From NCBI RefSeq assembly GCF_022953055.1, contig NZ_JALJEJ010000003.1, positions 248,001 to 312,000 on the forward strand: a stretch of DNA of 64,000 nt. The letters run 5' to 3'. How positions within the stretch are numbered: position 1 is the first letter of the stretch; each line of letters begins with the position of its first letter. Origin of the DNA: Mucilaginibacter straminoryzae (GTDB lineage Bacteria > Bacteroidota > Bacteroidia > Sphingobacteriales > Sphingobacteriaceae). The notes below the pieces were generated by a model, which was not told the origin of the DNA, made no database searches, and worked only from the letters and a program-made list of their open reading frames with translations. The position numbers and the translations under genes were made by a program. Shown one piece after another: positions 8,426 through 17,285 of the stretch.

Positions 8426-10759
8426 CTATTGCGTTATTGAGGCGGGTTGATCATTCGCCTTTACTCCCCAACTTTTATTGGGTTGATCGGTTAAATAAAC
8501 ATCCATTGCGCCGCCCTTAGTGATCGCTCCATGCTCGATGTAGTTTGCGGTGTAAACTCTGCCGTTAAGTTTTATGGAGGAAATATAACCGGACTTTGGT
8601 GACCGCCGGTGCGTAACCACCCGGAACCGTTTGCCAGATGGTAGCTTAATCTGATAGCCGTCAAAAATAGTTGAACTTAACAGATACTGGTCTGTAGCCG
8701 GATTAAGCGGATAAAAACCCAACGATGCTAATACATACCAAGCCGACATTTGCCCCGCGTCGTCATTCCCGCTAAGGCCACCCGGGCCATCACTGTATTC
8801 ATCTTCCAGTATTTGCTTTACCCTTACCTGCGTTTTCCACGGCGAGCCCGTGTAATTATACATATAAGGGATCTGTTGCCCCGGCTCATTTCCGTGCCAG
8901 TACTCACCGCCATCGAATAGCTTATCCAGGTGTTGTTCCAGCATCTTCACCCCTCCCATTTTCAGCGCCAGACCTTTCACATCTTGCGGTACATAGAAAG
9001 TGTATTGCTGTGGGGTGCCTTCTGTAATGTAGGGCTCCTTACTTGCCGGTCTGAATGGTTGGTACCAGTGCCTATCCTGATATCGGCCGCGGGCCATACC
9101 TACCGACGGATCAAAAACGTTCTGATAGGTTAAACTTCTTTTAATCAGCAGTTGGTAATCATTTGTTTTGTTGAGGCCTTTAGCTACCTGCGCCAATGCA
9201 AAATCGTCGAATGCATATTCTAACGTCCGGCTAACCTGTTCCTTTTTATGAAAAGCCTCTGGTACCGAATCTTCCATAGGTATGTAACCGTATTTAAGGT
9301 AAGAATCCAGTGCGCGGCGACCTTTTCCATCTTTATAGTCTTGCCCTAAAGCTTGTTCAAATGCATTTTTGCGCATCAGCCGGTATGCCTCGTTTACATC
9401 ATAATCTCTTATCCCCCTTACATAAGCAGATGCAATGAATGCCGTTCCATGATCGCCGATCATGGCTGCGGTGTAGCTATTCCAGCAAGGGAAAATAGGG
9501 AGCCACCCGCCCTGTTGCCCTTTCAGGATTAGTGATCTAACACAATCATTGATCAATTCGGGATTCAATATCTCGAATATGGGTAACTGCCCCCGGTAGA
9601 TGTCCCACATGGAAAAATCGTCGTAGTAGTTCCCTTTGGACAAATGCTCCACCTGGTAATTCCCGGCGAAACGAGGGTAAGATCCTGCAATATCATTAAA
9701 CAAGCGCGGATGCTGCATGGCATGGTACAAAGCCGTATAAAATATCCTTTTATGTTTTACATCTTTTGTTTTAACGGTGATCTGGCTAAGCGCACTTTCC
9801 CAGCATTGTTGATTCTTTGTCTTTAATGCTTCGAAATTCCAGCCGGGTATTTCGGCTTTTAAGTTGGCATGTGCAGCTTGCAGGCTGGTAAAGGATGTAC
9901 CTATCCGGATACGTAATTGTTCACCTTTCTTTAGATACACACCAACAAATCCGCCCAATTCGCCCTTATGTTCGGTATCTGTTTTTAAGATCGTCCCATC
10001 GCGATATACACCGCCCTTTTTAAAACCTCGCTGAACTTCGATAACGAAATAACCGCTAAAACCAGCCGGGTTTCCCCAACCCTGGTAAATCCGGTGCGCA
10101 GGGTTATAGCCCCAGATCAGGCCCTTCTGCCGGTCAACTTTTACAAAGCCCTCCCCTCTGTCGCTGTTAGGTGTTACCAGTAAAAACAGGCTGTCTGCTT
10201 TGGTAGCCGTAAACTGAAACATGGCACAACGCAACGTAGAAGTCACCTCTGTTTTTACCTGGTACTTACGTAAAAGCAGGCTGTAGTAATATGGCGAAGA
10301 AACCTCGTCCTGATGCGAGAACCCGGCACGGTAATCAGCTACCCTTGTTCTTAATTGACCAGTGACGGGCATGATGGTAAAGCTGCCGTAATCCTGCGTA
10401 CATGAGCCGCTAAGCCAGTGTGTACCTCTAAACCCTGTTAGTACTGAATCCTGGTAGACGTAAGGTGGCTGGCATTTGGTTTCCGTTTGTCGCGTCTCTG
10501 GTGTCCATTGCGTCATGGCAAAAGGCAGCGTCACTGCCGGGATAGTATTGGCATTCAGCTCTGTACCTGCACCGTGCTTAACTGAAGATTTTGTTGTAGA
10601 CGGTGCCGTGCCAGACATGGGCTGGACGTAGGAAACCAAAGTTTGCCCATATGTTATCGCTATGCTTATAAAAATGAACATTAGCGTGAACAGCACCTTC
10701 GCTGCTAATTTTTGACGGGCATAGCGAAGGTGCTGAACAATCTGGTTCTTTAATAACAT
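8426..10759 (-). CDS. GH92-family glycosidase (alpha-mannosidase family), secreted
   Basis: 777 residues with an N-terminal hydrophobic export segment (KVLFTLMFIFISIAITYGQ). GH92 enzymes are calcium-dependent exo-acting inverting alpha-mannosidases. Family hallmarks are visible: the N-terminal sandwich start (SYVQPMSGTAPSTTK), FRGTHWLSGSCTQDYG, the helical-domain motif YDDFSMWDIYRGQLP, the TEGTPQQYTFYVPQD segment carrying the likely general acid Glu, GNEPGQQIPYMYNYTGSPW, and GNDDAGQMSAWYVLASLGFY with the catalytic-base aspartates. It is 31 bp downstream of the GH28-like gene on the same strand, so the two are probably one operon. The linkage cleaved cannot be assigned; targets could be plant or fungal mannose-bearing glycans. 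Confidence 0.92.
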   Translation of the reverse strand: MLLKNQIVQHLRYARQKLAAKVLFTLMFIFISIAITYGQTLVSYVQPMSGTAPSTTKSSVKHGAGTELNANTIPAVTLPFAMTQWTPETRQTETKCQPPYVYQDSVLTGFRGTHWLSGSCTQDYGSFTIMPVTGQLRTRVADYRAGFSHQDEVSSPYYYSLLLRKYQVKTEVTSTLRCAMFQFTATKADSLFLLVTPNSDRGEGFVKVDRQKGLIWGYNPAHRIYQGWGNPAGFSGYFVIEVQRGFKKGGVYRDGTILKTDTEHKGELGGFVGVYLKKGEQLRIRIGTSFTSLQAAHANLKAEIPGWNFEALKTKNQQCWESALSQITVKTKDVKHKRIFYTALYHAMQHPRLFNDIAGSYPRFAGNYQVEHLSKGNYYDDFSMWDIYRGQLPIFEILNPELINDCVRSLILKGQQGGWLPIFPCWNSYTAAMIGDHGTAFIASAYVRGIRDYDVNEAYRLMRKNAFEQALGQDYKDGKGRRALDSYLKYGYIPMEDSVPEAFHKKEQVSRTLEYAFDDFALAQVAKGLNKTNDYQLLIKRSLTYQNVFDPSVGMARGRYQDRHWYQPFRPASKEPYITEGTPQQYTFYVPQDVKGLALKMGGVKMLEQHLDKLFDGGEYWHGNEPGQQIPYMYNYTGSPWKTQVRVKQILEDEYSDGPGGLSGNDDAGQMSAWYVLASLGFYPLNPATDQYLLSSTIFDGYQIKLPSGKRFRVVTHRRSPKSGYISSIKLNGRVYTANYIEHGAITKGGAMDVYLTDQPNKSWGVKANDQPASITQ

Positions 10760-10790
10760 TTAAGTATTTCCTTTGGCGATGAAAAGCGGA

Positions 10791-12320
10791 TTAATTGATT
10801 CGCTTAATAGCTACCTTTTTATCTCCCGGTATTTGCAGGCCTTTAAAAGATTCGTTCTTCACGTCTTTTAATACCATTACCGGGTTGGTTTTTGCCTTTT
10901 TAACCGTAAAATCTTCAAGGTGCAAACCTTTTACATCATCAAAAACACAGGCAGCGCGCGGATCTGCTTTCTGATAATCAAACGTGGTTGACTTAAATGT
11001 TAAGTTCTCCGCATGCCTTACATATAACGCCCATGCCGGCAGTTCGCCGAACATAGAAAACTCCGGGTAATCTGCAGGTTTTTCGGGAATAGTATGCAAT
11101 GAATCAAGGCTGATGGTTGGGATCTTTTGATCATACCCACCTTCGTAAGTCACCTTGACATTTTCGATAGTCACATCAGATACAGGGTGGCCAGGTAAAC
11201 CAGCGATTACACACGGAAAAACATGGTGTTCGCCCGGTACGGGCGGGCCTTCCATCGGGTAACCTTTATCCGGTTTGCCAGCAGGTACCTGCACATTTAC
11301 GTTGCTGATAAATACTTTTTTGATATAGCTGCTAACACTATCCTGGTTACGGTGACCGGTACGGATAAATATCGCATTACCTGTATTCCTGGCATTAATA
11401 TTCTTAATGGTAATGTCCTCTAAAAAGCCACCATCTACACTTTCTATCGCGATAGCAGAACGGTAGGTATCATAAATTTCGATATTCTCCAGCTTTACAT
11501 TCTTAAACCCGCCATGCGATGCCGTACCAAATTTGATAGCGCTGGCGCTTGAACGTACTTTACAATTGGCCACGTAAATATTGTCGCAGTAATGTTGTCT
11601 GTTTTCAGATTTAAAACAGATACCGTCATCATCGGCATTAAAAAAGCTATTGGTTACTTTAACGTTGCGGCAATCGACAATATCAATCCCGTCGTTATTC
11701 CAGTAGGTATTGCTTTCAACCTTCATGCTATCCACTACAAGGTTTTCGCAATTACGATAGTCCTGAACCCAATCCAGGGCATTTTTCATGAACACATGTT
11801 TGATTTTAATGTTATTACAATCCCTGAAAAGGACCAGCTTGGGACGGTTCCTTTCCTCTGGCTGCTTTTGCCTCCATGGATTATACTTCTGCCAGGTAGC
11901 ATCCTGCAGCGTACCCGCTTTTAGTAAGCGGAGCAAATCTTCAAGGATCAGATCGCCCTGGCCGTCAATTGTTCCGGGACCGGTAATTGAAATATCATGC
12001 TGACCGTTTGCAGAGATCAAAGGCAGGGCATTTCCAGAACTATAATCCAGACGCTTATCACTTCCCAACAATACCCCTTTCTCGCTTACAAATAAGTTTA
12101 CGCCAGATTTAAGATTGATCGGTGCGGTTAAAAATCTGCCGGCCGGGATCACCACAGTACCGCCGCCTTTAGCACTGGTTTCGTCAATTGCTTTTTGTAT
12201 AGCCTGGGCATTATTGGTTTTACCATCGCTTTTTGCGCCGTAATCAACAATGCTGACCTTTGTTTGCGCATTGACGGCAAAAGGTAGTAATAACATCAGG
12301 GAGATGTTCAAAAATTTCAT
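10791..12320 (-). CDS. GH28-like secreted right-handed beta-helix protein (polygalacturonase family, divergent)
   Basis: 509 residues with a short signal peptide (MKFLNISLMLLLPFAVNAQ). The N-terminal VSIVDYGAKSDGKTNNAQAIQKAI and GGGTVVIPAGRFLTAPINLKSG segments are classic for GH28/pectate-lyase-like helices. Catalytic aspartates fit NNDGID and DADDDGIC-like motifs (WNNDGIDIVDC and FNADDDGICFKS). However, the usual G-H-G motif after the second strand is replaced by GTASHGG, and the substrate-binding R-I-K motif is not seen (AIAIESVDGG at that place). The substrate may therefore differ from plain polygalacturonate. It precedes GH92 and has a hairpin and a LacI-type site upstream. Confidence 0.85.
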   Translation of the reverse strand: MKFLNISLMLLLPFAVNAQTKVSIVDYGAKSDGKTNNAQAIQKAIDETSAKGGGTVVIPAGRFLTAPINLKSGVNLFVSEKGVLLGSDKRLDYSSGNALPLISANGQHDISITGPGTIDGQGDLILEDLLRLLKAGTLQDATWQKYNPWRQKQPEERNRPKLVLFRDCNNIKIKHVFMKNALDWVQDYRNCENLVVDSMKVESNTYWNNDGIDIVDCRNVKVTNSFFNADDDGICFKSENRQHYCDNIYVANCKVRSSASAIKFGTASHGGFKNVKLENIEIYDTYRSAIAIESVDGGFLEDITIKNINARNTGNAIFIRTGHRNQDSVSSYIKKVFISNVNVQVPAGKPDKGYPMEGPPVPGEHHVFPCVIAGLPGHPVSDVTIENVKVTYEGGYDQKIPTISLDSLHTIPEKPADYPEFSMFGELPAWALYVRHAENLTFKSTTFDYQKADPRAACVFDDVKGLHLEDFTVKKAKTNPVMVLKDVKNESFKGLQIPGDKKVAIKRIN

Positions 12321-12349
12321 AGTCGGTATATTTCAGGTTTATCAATCTC

Positions 12350-12374
12350 CGCATCCGGGCTTAGTACGGATGCG
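12350..12374 (-). promoter_or_regulatory. Hairpin in the likely 5' leader of the GH28-like gene
   Basis: A perfect 8-bp inverted repeat (CGCATCCG / CGGATGCG) with a 9-nt loop sits 30 bp upstream of the start codon. No T-run follows, so it is not a plain terminator. It could stabilise the leader or be a protein site. Confidence 0.35.
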
Positions 12375-12429
12375 AATCAGTTCGTAAAATTGGAAATTTT
12401 TCCGGGATATGCCGTCTCTTCCGGAAATC

Positions 12430-12449
12430 AATTTACGAAACCGATTAAG
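12430..12449. promoter_or_regulatory. Candidate LacI-family operator upstream of GH28-GH92
   Basis: AATTTACGAAACCGATTAAG matches the site at 7302-7321 at 18 of 20 positions, same orientation, 110 bp upstream of the GH28-like start. The shared position relative to both minus-strand genes supports a common regulator. Confidence 0.5.
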
Positions 12450-12499
12450 CAAAAACTAATAAAAAACCGATAGAACGGGCTGAAGAACTTTCTATCTCC

Positions 12500-15274
12500 C
12501 TATTTTACAGGCACAAGGTTAATTACCGTTTCACCTTTCTTATTCAGTTTTATCTCATAAACGTTACGTTGGGTTAACCGGTAACTTTTAAGCTGATATT
12601 TTCTTCCCTTAGCATTTTGCGTAAGGTGCAAGTAAGCAACTGGTGTATAAGCGTCGGCCTTTTTTAATGTCAGCGTAATTGCTCCGGTAGCGTTATTATA
12701 TTCTGCGGCATCAAATTGTCCGGCGTCCAGCGTTAACCACAAACCCGCAGGCGCAATAAAAACGCGGGACTTCGCAGCGGTAGTAGTTTTTACAAGGACC
12801 TTATCACCGGCCTTGCTAAGGTTGCCACCAAAAGCCAGCCAGCCCAGTGTGGGATCGTTCATTACATAAGTAGCAGAGTTTACGGCATAACCGAAAAAGT
12901 TCGGACCATAATCTCCGGACAGTCCGTCTATTTTAAGTGTCGACGGAAAGGAATGAAAAGCAGCCGGGCCAAACCCATCTTCTGTAATATTAGCAATTGC
13001 ACCCATTGTTCCGCCGTAACCTACCCGCAGCAGGTAAAGATCCTGCGGATGATCCCGGTATTCGGAAAGAACAGGGATAGCGTTCATTCCTGAACCATAG
13101 TGATGAAGCTGCCGCTCTATCCTTGAAAGTTTACCGCCATACAAGAAATCCCAATACCTGCGGGCAGAACCATTGTAACCCCAGTGCGGAACAGTAGGCA
13201 TATAACCTAAAATGGCGTTAATGGTTACTGTAGCTTTATCATTGTAGCCAAAATATTTAGACCATAGGTAAACTTCTTCCTGCCCGGTAGAATCCCAGGG
13301 CATCTCGCTACCGAAAGGATATTGCAACGTGCTCCAATGGATAGCTCTTTTTTTCATCGCCTCTTCCAATTGTTTAGCCTGGGTATTCCAGCCCTCGGCT
13401 TTCAGGTCACTCAGTATCAGGAAGAAAACCGTACCCTCCATCTGTCCGAACTGCGCGTAATAAGGCGCAAGTTTAATCATGCCCATTACCGTACCGAAGG
13501 CATTATTCAGATGCCATTGCCAGTTCTTCTCTGTTACTAAACCAACATGGTTTCTGGCCAGCCGGTATAATACCCAGTGTGCTGCAGCAACGTGGGGGTA
13601 ATTATAAGAACGGCCAATATCATCGGCAGATTTATGGTCCCACGCGGCCCAGGTTTTATAATTAATGTTGGGATCATAAGTACCAGGCGGCATTTGATCT
13701 GGCTGATAATAGAAAAGACTTTTCTTTACGCCGTATTTCTGTGCACCATCACTATGCTGAATACCTCCCCAGAGCGTATGGTTTGCGAACAACTGTAGTT
13801 TATCAATCTCTGCCTTATCCGGCAGTACAAACTCTTTCATCATGGCGCCGAGCCAGCTTCCGGCCCCGCCTTCGTCGCTTAACCCGGCAATCCAGGCGCG
13901 GCTATCCTGTGTTACTTGCTGCTTTTTTTCATAGTCGTAAGTAATGACGGAGTTGTTACGCCCAAAAGGATCTGACGGATTCTGGTACCATTGCTGGTGG
14001 GTTAAAAAATGTCCGTAATCTTTAACCAACTCACTCTCTGGCTTTATTACTTTGTAATGCACCGTTTGCGTAAGGCCATCCTGATAAGTAATGGTTAAAC
14101 CTGCTCTTCCCCACTTCTTCCCTCGTACAGAATACGTTTGTATACCGGGTTTAGTATCCGGAAGCTTCTCCAAAACAAGCGCCTCTGCCGGTTCCACTTC
14201 AATTTTAGCAACCTGCTGGGAATAACGGAGGAACAAGCGTGCGTTTACATCAAGCGGAAGCACATAACCTGGTGCGCCAATAGCAACAGGACGGTTATGA
14301 GCGGCTAAGGTCTCCTCGATATTCTTGATCTCTTTAGAAAGTATAAAACCCAACCCGAAAGTGTAGCTGTCACCAGGTTTTATGATATGCGAAGTAGGCG
14401 TATTCCAGGGTTGTGCAGCTTTCCACTCCTTCCCGGCAGAGGCGCTGCTATGTACCATCCACTCATAAAAACCCTCGAAGGTAACGCCGCGCGGTGTAGG
14501 GTCATCCAGCAGCGGGTTATAGGCTTCAAATGCAGTTCGGCCTGACGGAACCACTAACAAATCCGGGCCATGCCCGCTTAAACGTGTTACCTGCAGATAG
14601 CCGGCATCCCTGCCGATATACGGGTCGTAAAAGACATTGGAAGCATGTGCTTCTTCTAATGTTTTACCCTCCATAATATTATTGAAGATCACCGGGATAC
14701 CCAGGTCACCTATCTCTATATCCGCGCCGGTAATATTGGTAATTTTAAATTGCAACGTTAACCTGCCATTAATCAGCTTCCAGTAACGTTCAATTTTCAA
14801 AGGGATGTCCGCAGGTAACGTTCCGGCCAAATCAGCTGCGGCGATCACACTATCGCTGGCTGGCAAGGCTTTCACCATACCTCGTTTAGTCGCAGTAGAA
14901 TAGCGTGTCCAGCCGGTATCGCTTAGCCGCTTAATACGCAGGTTAAGGTCGCCCAGGTGATACAGGCCGTCGCCGCTACGAACAGGAAGCCGGTCGCCCG
15001 GTGTAAAATCAAACCCTTTTTCTGTATTGGGTTCTAACGCAGCTACGGTTTGCGATGCGCCCACCAACTTTAAGGTAAAATCAGGCGTATGGAACGTCAG
15101 TATGCCTTTATCTACACCCAAAGTAGAAGGCCGCTTTGCTAATTTTTCCCATGGAGATTGTGCCCGCGTTGAAGATGGTATAAATATCACACAAAAAATA
15201 GCGCTTAAAAAAGCCAGCTTTTGAACATTCTTAAGAAGAAGTGTAAGAAAAGTAAACGGGTTAGCTGCGGGCAT
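12500..15274 (-). CDS. Large secreted DUF5695-like protein, function unknown
   Basis: 924 residues with a hydrophobic export segment near residues 18-38 (AFLSAIFCVIFIPSSTRAQS). The opening after the signal (STLGVDKGILTFHTPDFTLKLVGASQ) and the overall length fit the DUF5695 family as I recall it. A beta-rich N-terminal half (about 45-420) precedes a helical, aromatic-rich half (about 450-830; AAHWVLYRLARNHVGL, WNTQAKQLEEAMKKRA, YLWSKYFGYNDKATVTINAI) that resembles (alpha/alpha) barrel carbohydrate-active enzymes, and a C-terminal beta segment. No catalytic residues can be named. It sits between the GH28/GH92 unit and the peptidase genes on the minus strand. A glycoside hydrolase or lyase role is inference. 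Confidence 0.65.
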   Translation of the reverse strand: MPAANPFTFLTLLLKNVQKLAFLSAIFCVIFIPSSTRAQSPWEKLAKRPSTLGVDKGILTFHTPDFTLKLVGASQTVAALEPNTEKGFDFTPGDRLPVRSGDGLYHLGDLNLRIKRLSDTGWTRYSTATKRGMVKALPASDSVIAAADLAGTLPADIPLKIERYWKLINGRLTLQFKITNITGADIEIGDLGIPVIFNNIMEGKTLEEAHASNVFYDPYIGRDAGYLQVTRLSGHGPDLLVVPSGRTAFEAYNPLLDDPTPRGVTFEGFYEWMVHSSASAGKEWKAAQPWNTPTSHIIKPGDSYTFGLGFILSKEIKNIEETLAAHNRPVAIGAPGYVLPLDVNARLFLRYSQQVAKIEVEPAEALVLEKLPDTKPGIQTYSVRGKKWGRAGLTITYQDGLTQTVHYKVIKPESELVKDYGHFLTHQQWYQNPSDPFGRNNSVITYDYEKKQQVTQDSRAWIAGLSDEGGAGSWLGAMMKEFVLPDKAEIDKLQLFANHTLWGGIQHSDGAQKYGVKKSLFYYQPDQMPPGTYDPNINYKTWAAWDHKSADDIGRSYNYPHVAAAHWVLYRLARNHVGLVTEKNWQWHLNNAFGTVMGMIKLAPYYAQFGQMEGTVFFLILSDLKAEGWNTQAKQLEEAMKKRAIHWSTLQYPFGSEMPWDSTGQEEVYLWSKYFGYNDKATVTINAILGYMPTVPHWGYNGSARRYWDFLYGGKLSRIERQLHHYGSGMNAIPVLSEYRDHPQDLYLLRVGYGGTMGAIANITEDGFGPAAFHSFPSTLKIDGLSGDYGPNFFGYAVNSATYVMNDPTLGWLAFGGNLSKAGDKVLVKTTTAAKSRVFIAPAGLWLTLDAGQFDAAEYNNATGAITLTLKKADAYTPVAYLHLTQNAKGRKYQLKSYRLTQRNVYEIKLNKKGETVINLVPVK

Positions 15275-15457
15275 AAGAGGTTAATGATTTATTCTAATCT
15301 GCAAAATTTAAAGATACCGGAATTAAAAACATCACTGTTAATCTAAATTGGCATCGATTAGCAATATTTTAACACGTTTAATATAGACTTATTTATAAAA
15401 TGATAAATTAATCATACAAAAAGTTAATATCGGTAAAGCATTGGCCCAAGATAAAAA

Positions 15458-15465
15458 TACCTTTG
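15458..15465 (+). promoter_or_regulatory. Bacteroidota -7 element upstream of aminopeptidase P
   Basis: TACCTTTG matches TAnnTTTG exactly and lies 27 bp upstream of the aminopeptidase start. A TTGG lies 14 nt further upstream, a shorter spacing than the usual one, so the -33 part is weak. Confidence 0.45.
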
Positions 15466-15492
15466 TAAGCTGTTACCTGATTTATAATTGCG

Positions 15493-17268
15493 ATGACCTA
15501 CAAAGAAAAACTGGCGGCTATAAGAGCGCAAATGAAAGAGAATGGTGTGGATGCCTACATTATCCCTTCGGCAGATCCACACATTAGCGAATATGTCCCC
15601 GAGCACTACAAATGCCTGCGCTTTGCGAGTGGCTTTACCGGATCGGCTGGAACGATCCTGATTACGCACGAGTTTGCCGGGCTATGGGCTGATTTCCGCT
15701 ATTTTGTGCAGGCAACCGAACAGTTGGAGGGTACCGGCTATGAACTGGTGAAACTAAAAGTACAACATGCACCAGAATACATTTCGTGGCTTCATCAAAC
15801 TCTTCCTGATGGTGCGGTGGTGGCCTGCGACCAGAATTTATTATCCGTTCTGCTTGGTGAACTAATCACCAAAGAACTTGCGGATAAAAACATCAGCCTT
15901 AAGCATTTCGACTTCCTGAGCAGCATTTGGGAAAATCGACCTGCGTTACCTGTTGAGCCTGCTTTTCTTATTAGTGAGCAGTTTACCGGCGAATCAGCAA
16001 GCAGTAAATTAACCCGGCTTAGGGCGGCATTAAAGCAGCATAAAGCGCAATCCACCCTCATCTCTTCTTTGGATGACATTGCCTGGTTGTTAAACATCCG
16101 CGGAAAAGATGTAAGTTATAACCCAGTAGTGCTCAGCTTCGTACTGATTGATATGGAAAGTGCCACTTTATTTATCGATGCAGCTAAACTAACGAAAGAA
16201 GATTTACTACAGCTGGAACAACAAGGTGTAAAGGTATCCGGATACCACGAAATTGAGGCGGCGCTTGCAGGGTTATCACCCAACCAAACCGTATTTATCG
16301 ATCCGAAGCGTAACTGCTTTGCCTTATATCAATTGCTGCCGACATCGGTTAAAGTAGTACAACAGATTAACCCCACCACCCATTTTAAAGCGGTTAAGAA
16401 CGCAACTGAAATTGAGCATACACGGCTCGCCATGGTTAAAGACGGTGTAGCAATGACCCGTTTTTTCAAATGGATGGAAAAGAACACCGGCAAGATTACC
16501 ATTACGGAGCTTTCTGCGGCAGAGCAGTTATTGGCTTTTCGTGCAGAACTGGAGGGTTTTGCCGGTGCCAGTTTTAATACCATAGGCGGGTACAAAGCTC
16601 ACGGCGCATTACCACATTACGCTGCTACAGAAGAAAGCAACAGCGAGATTTTACCCGAAGGTTTATTCCTGGTCGATTCTGGCGGACAATACCGTTATGG
16701 CACAACCGACATTACCCGCATGATCGCTATGGGCAACAACACCGATGAAGAAAAGCAGGATTACACCCTGGTTTTAAAGGGGTTAATAGATGGTTCTTCA
16801 ACCATTTATCCAAAAGGAACACGCGGCTACCAGATCGATGCTATCTGCCGGAAACCGTTGTGGGATTACGCCATTAACTATGGACACGGTACCGGACACG
16901 GTGTAGGCTTTTTCTTAAATGTACACGAAGGCCCACAGGTATTGAACCCCACAAGCGTGGAAATTGAAATGGAAGAAGGCATGATCACTTCTATCGAACC
17001 GGGGATTTATCGTCCGGGTAAACATGGCGTTCGTATTGAAAACCTGGTGCTGACCATCAAGCAGGGAGCGAACGAATTCGGCGAATTTTATGCCTTCGAA
17101 ACGCTAACGCTTGCATTGATAGATACTTCACTAATAAAGAAAGATTTGCTGGAAAACCGCCACATTACCTGGCTAAATAACTATCATCAACAGGTTTACG
17201 AAAAGCTAAGCACCCATCTTACGCCAGAAGAAAGCGCCTGGCTGAAGCAAAAAACAGCAGCTATCTAA
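15493..17268 (+). CDS. Xaa-Pro aminopeptidase (aminopeptidase P, M24 family)
   Basis: 591 residues, the length of the three-domain aminopeptidase P form. Two creatinase-like N-terminal domains (about 5-130 and 160-305) precede the pita-bread catalytic domain (about 315-525) and a C-terminal tail. Metal ligands fit Asp395 (FLVDSGG), Asp406 (TTDITR), His469 in GHGTGHGVGFF, Glu in SIEPGIY and Glu in VRIENLV. It removes an N-terminal residue before proline; no signal peptide, so cytoplasmic. In this neighbourhood it could process proline- and hydroxyproline-rich peptides, but the enzyme is also a common housekeeping gene. It has its own -7 element. Confidence 0.95.
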   Translation: MTYKEKLAAIRAQMKENGVDAYIIPSADPHISEYVPEHYKCLRFASGFTGSAGTILITHEFAGLWADFRYFVQATEQLEGTGYELVKLKVQHAPEYISWLHQTLPDGAVVACDQNLLSVLLGELITKELADKNISLKHFDFLSSIWENRPALPVEPAFLISEQFTGESASSKLTRLRAALKQHKAQSTLISSLDDIAWLLNIRGKDVSYNPVVLSFVLIDMESATLFIDAAKLTKEDLLQLEQQGVKVSGYHEIEAALAGLSPNQTVFIDPKRNCFALYQLLPTSVKVVQQINPTTHFKAVKNATEIEHTRLAMVKDGVAMTRFFKWMEKNTGKITITELSAAEQLLAFRAELEGFAGASFNTIGGYKAHGALPHYAATEESNSEILPEGLFLVDSGGQYRYGTTDITRMIAMGNNTDEEKQDYTLVLKGLIDGSSTIYPKGTRGYQIDAICRKPLWDYAINYGHGTGHGVGFFLNVHEGPQVLNPTSVEIEMEEGMITSIEPGIYRPGKHGVRIENLVLTIKQGANEFGEFYAFETLTLALIDTSLIKKDLLENRHITWLNNYHQQVYEKLSTHLTPEESAWLKQKTAAI

Positions 17269-17285
17269 TCTGCCAAAAAATATTC

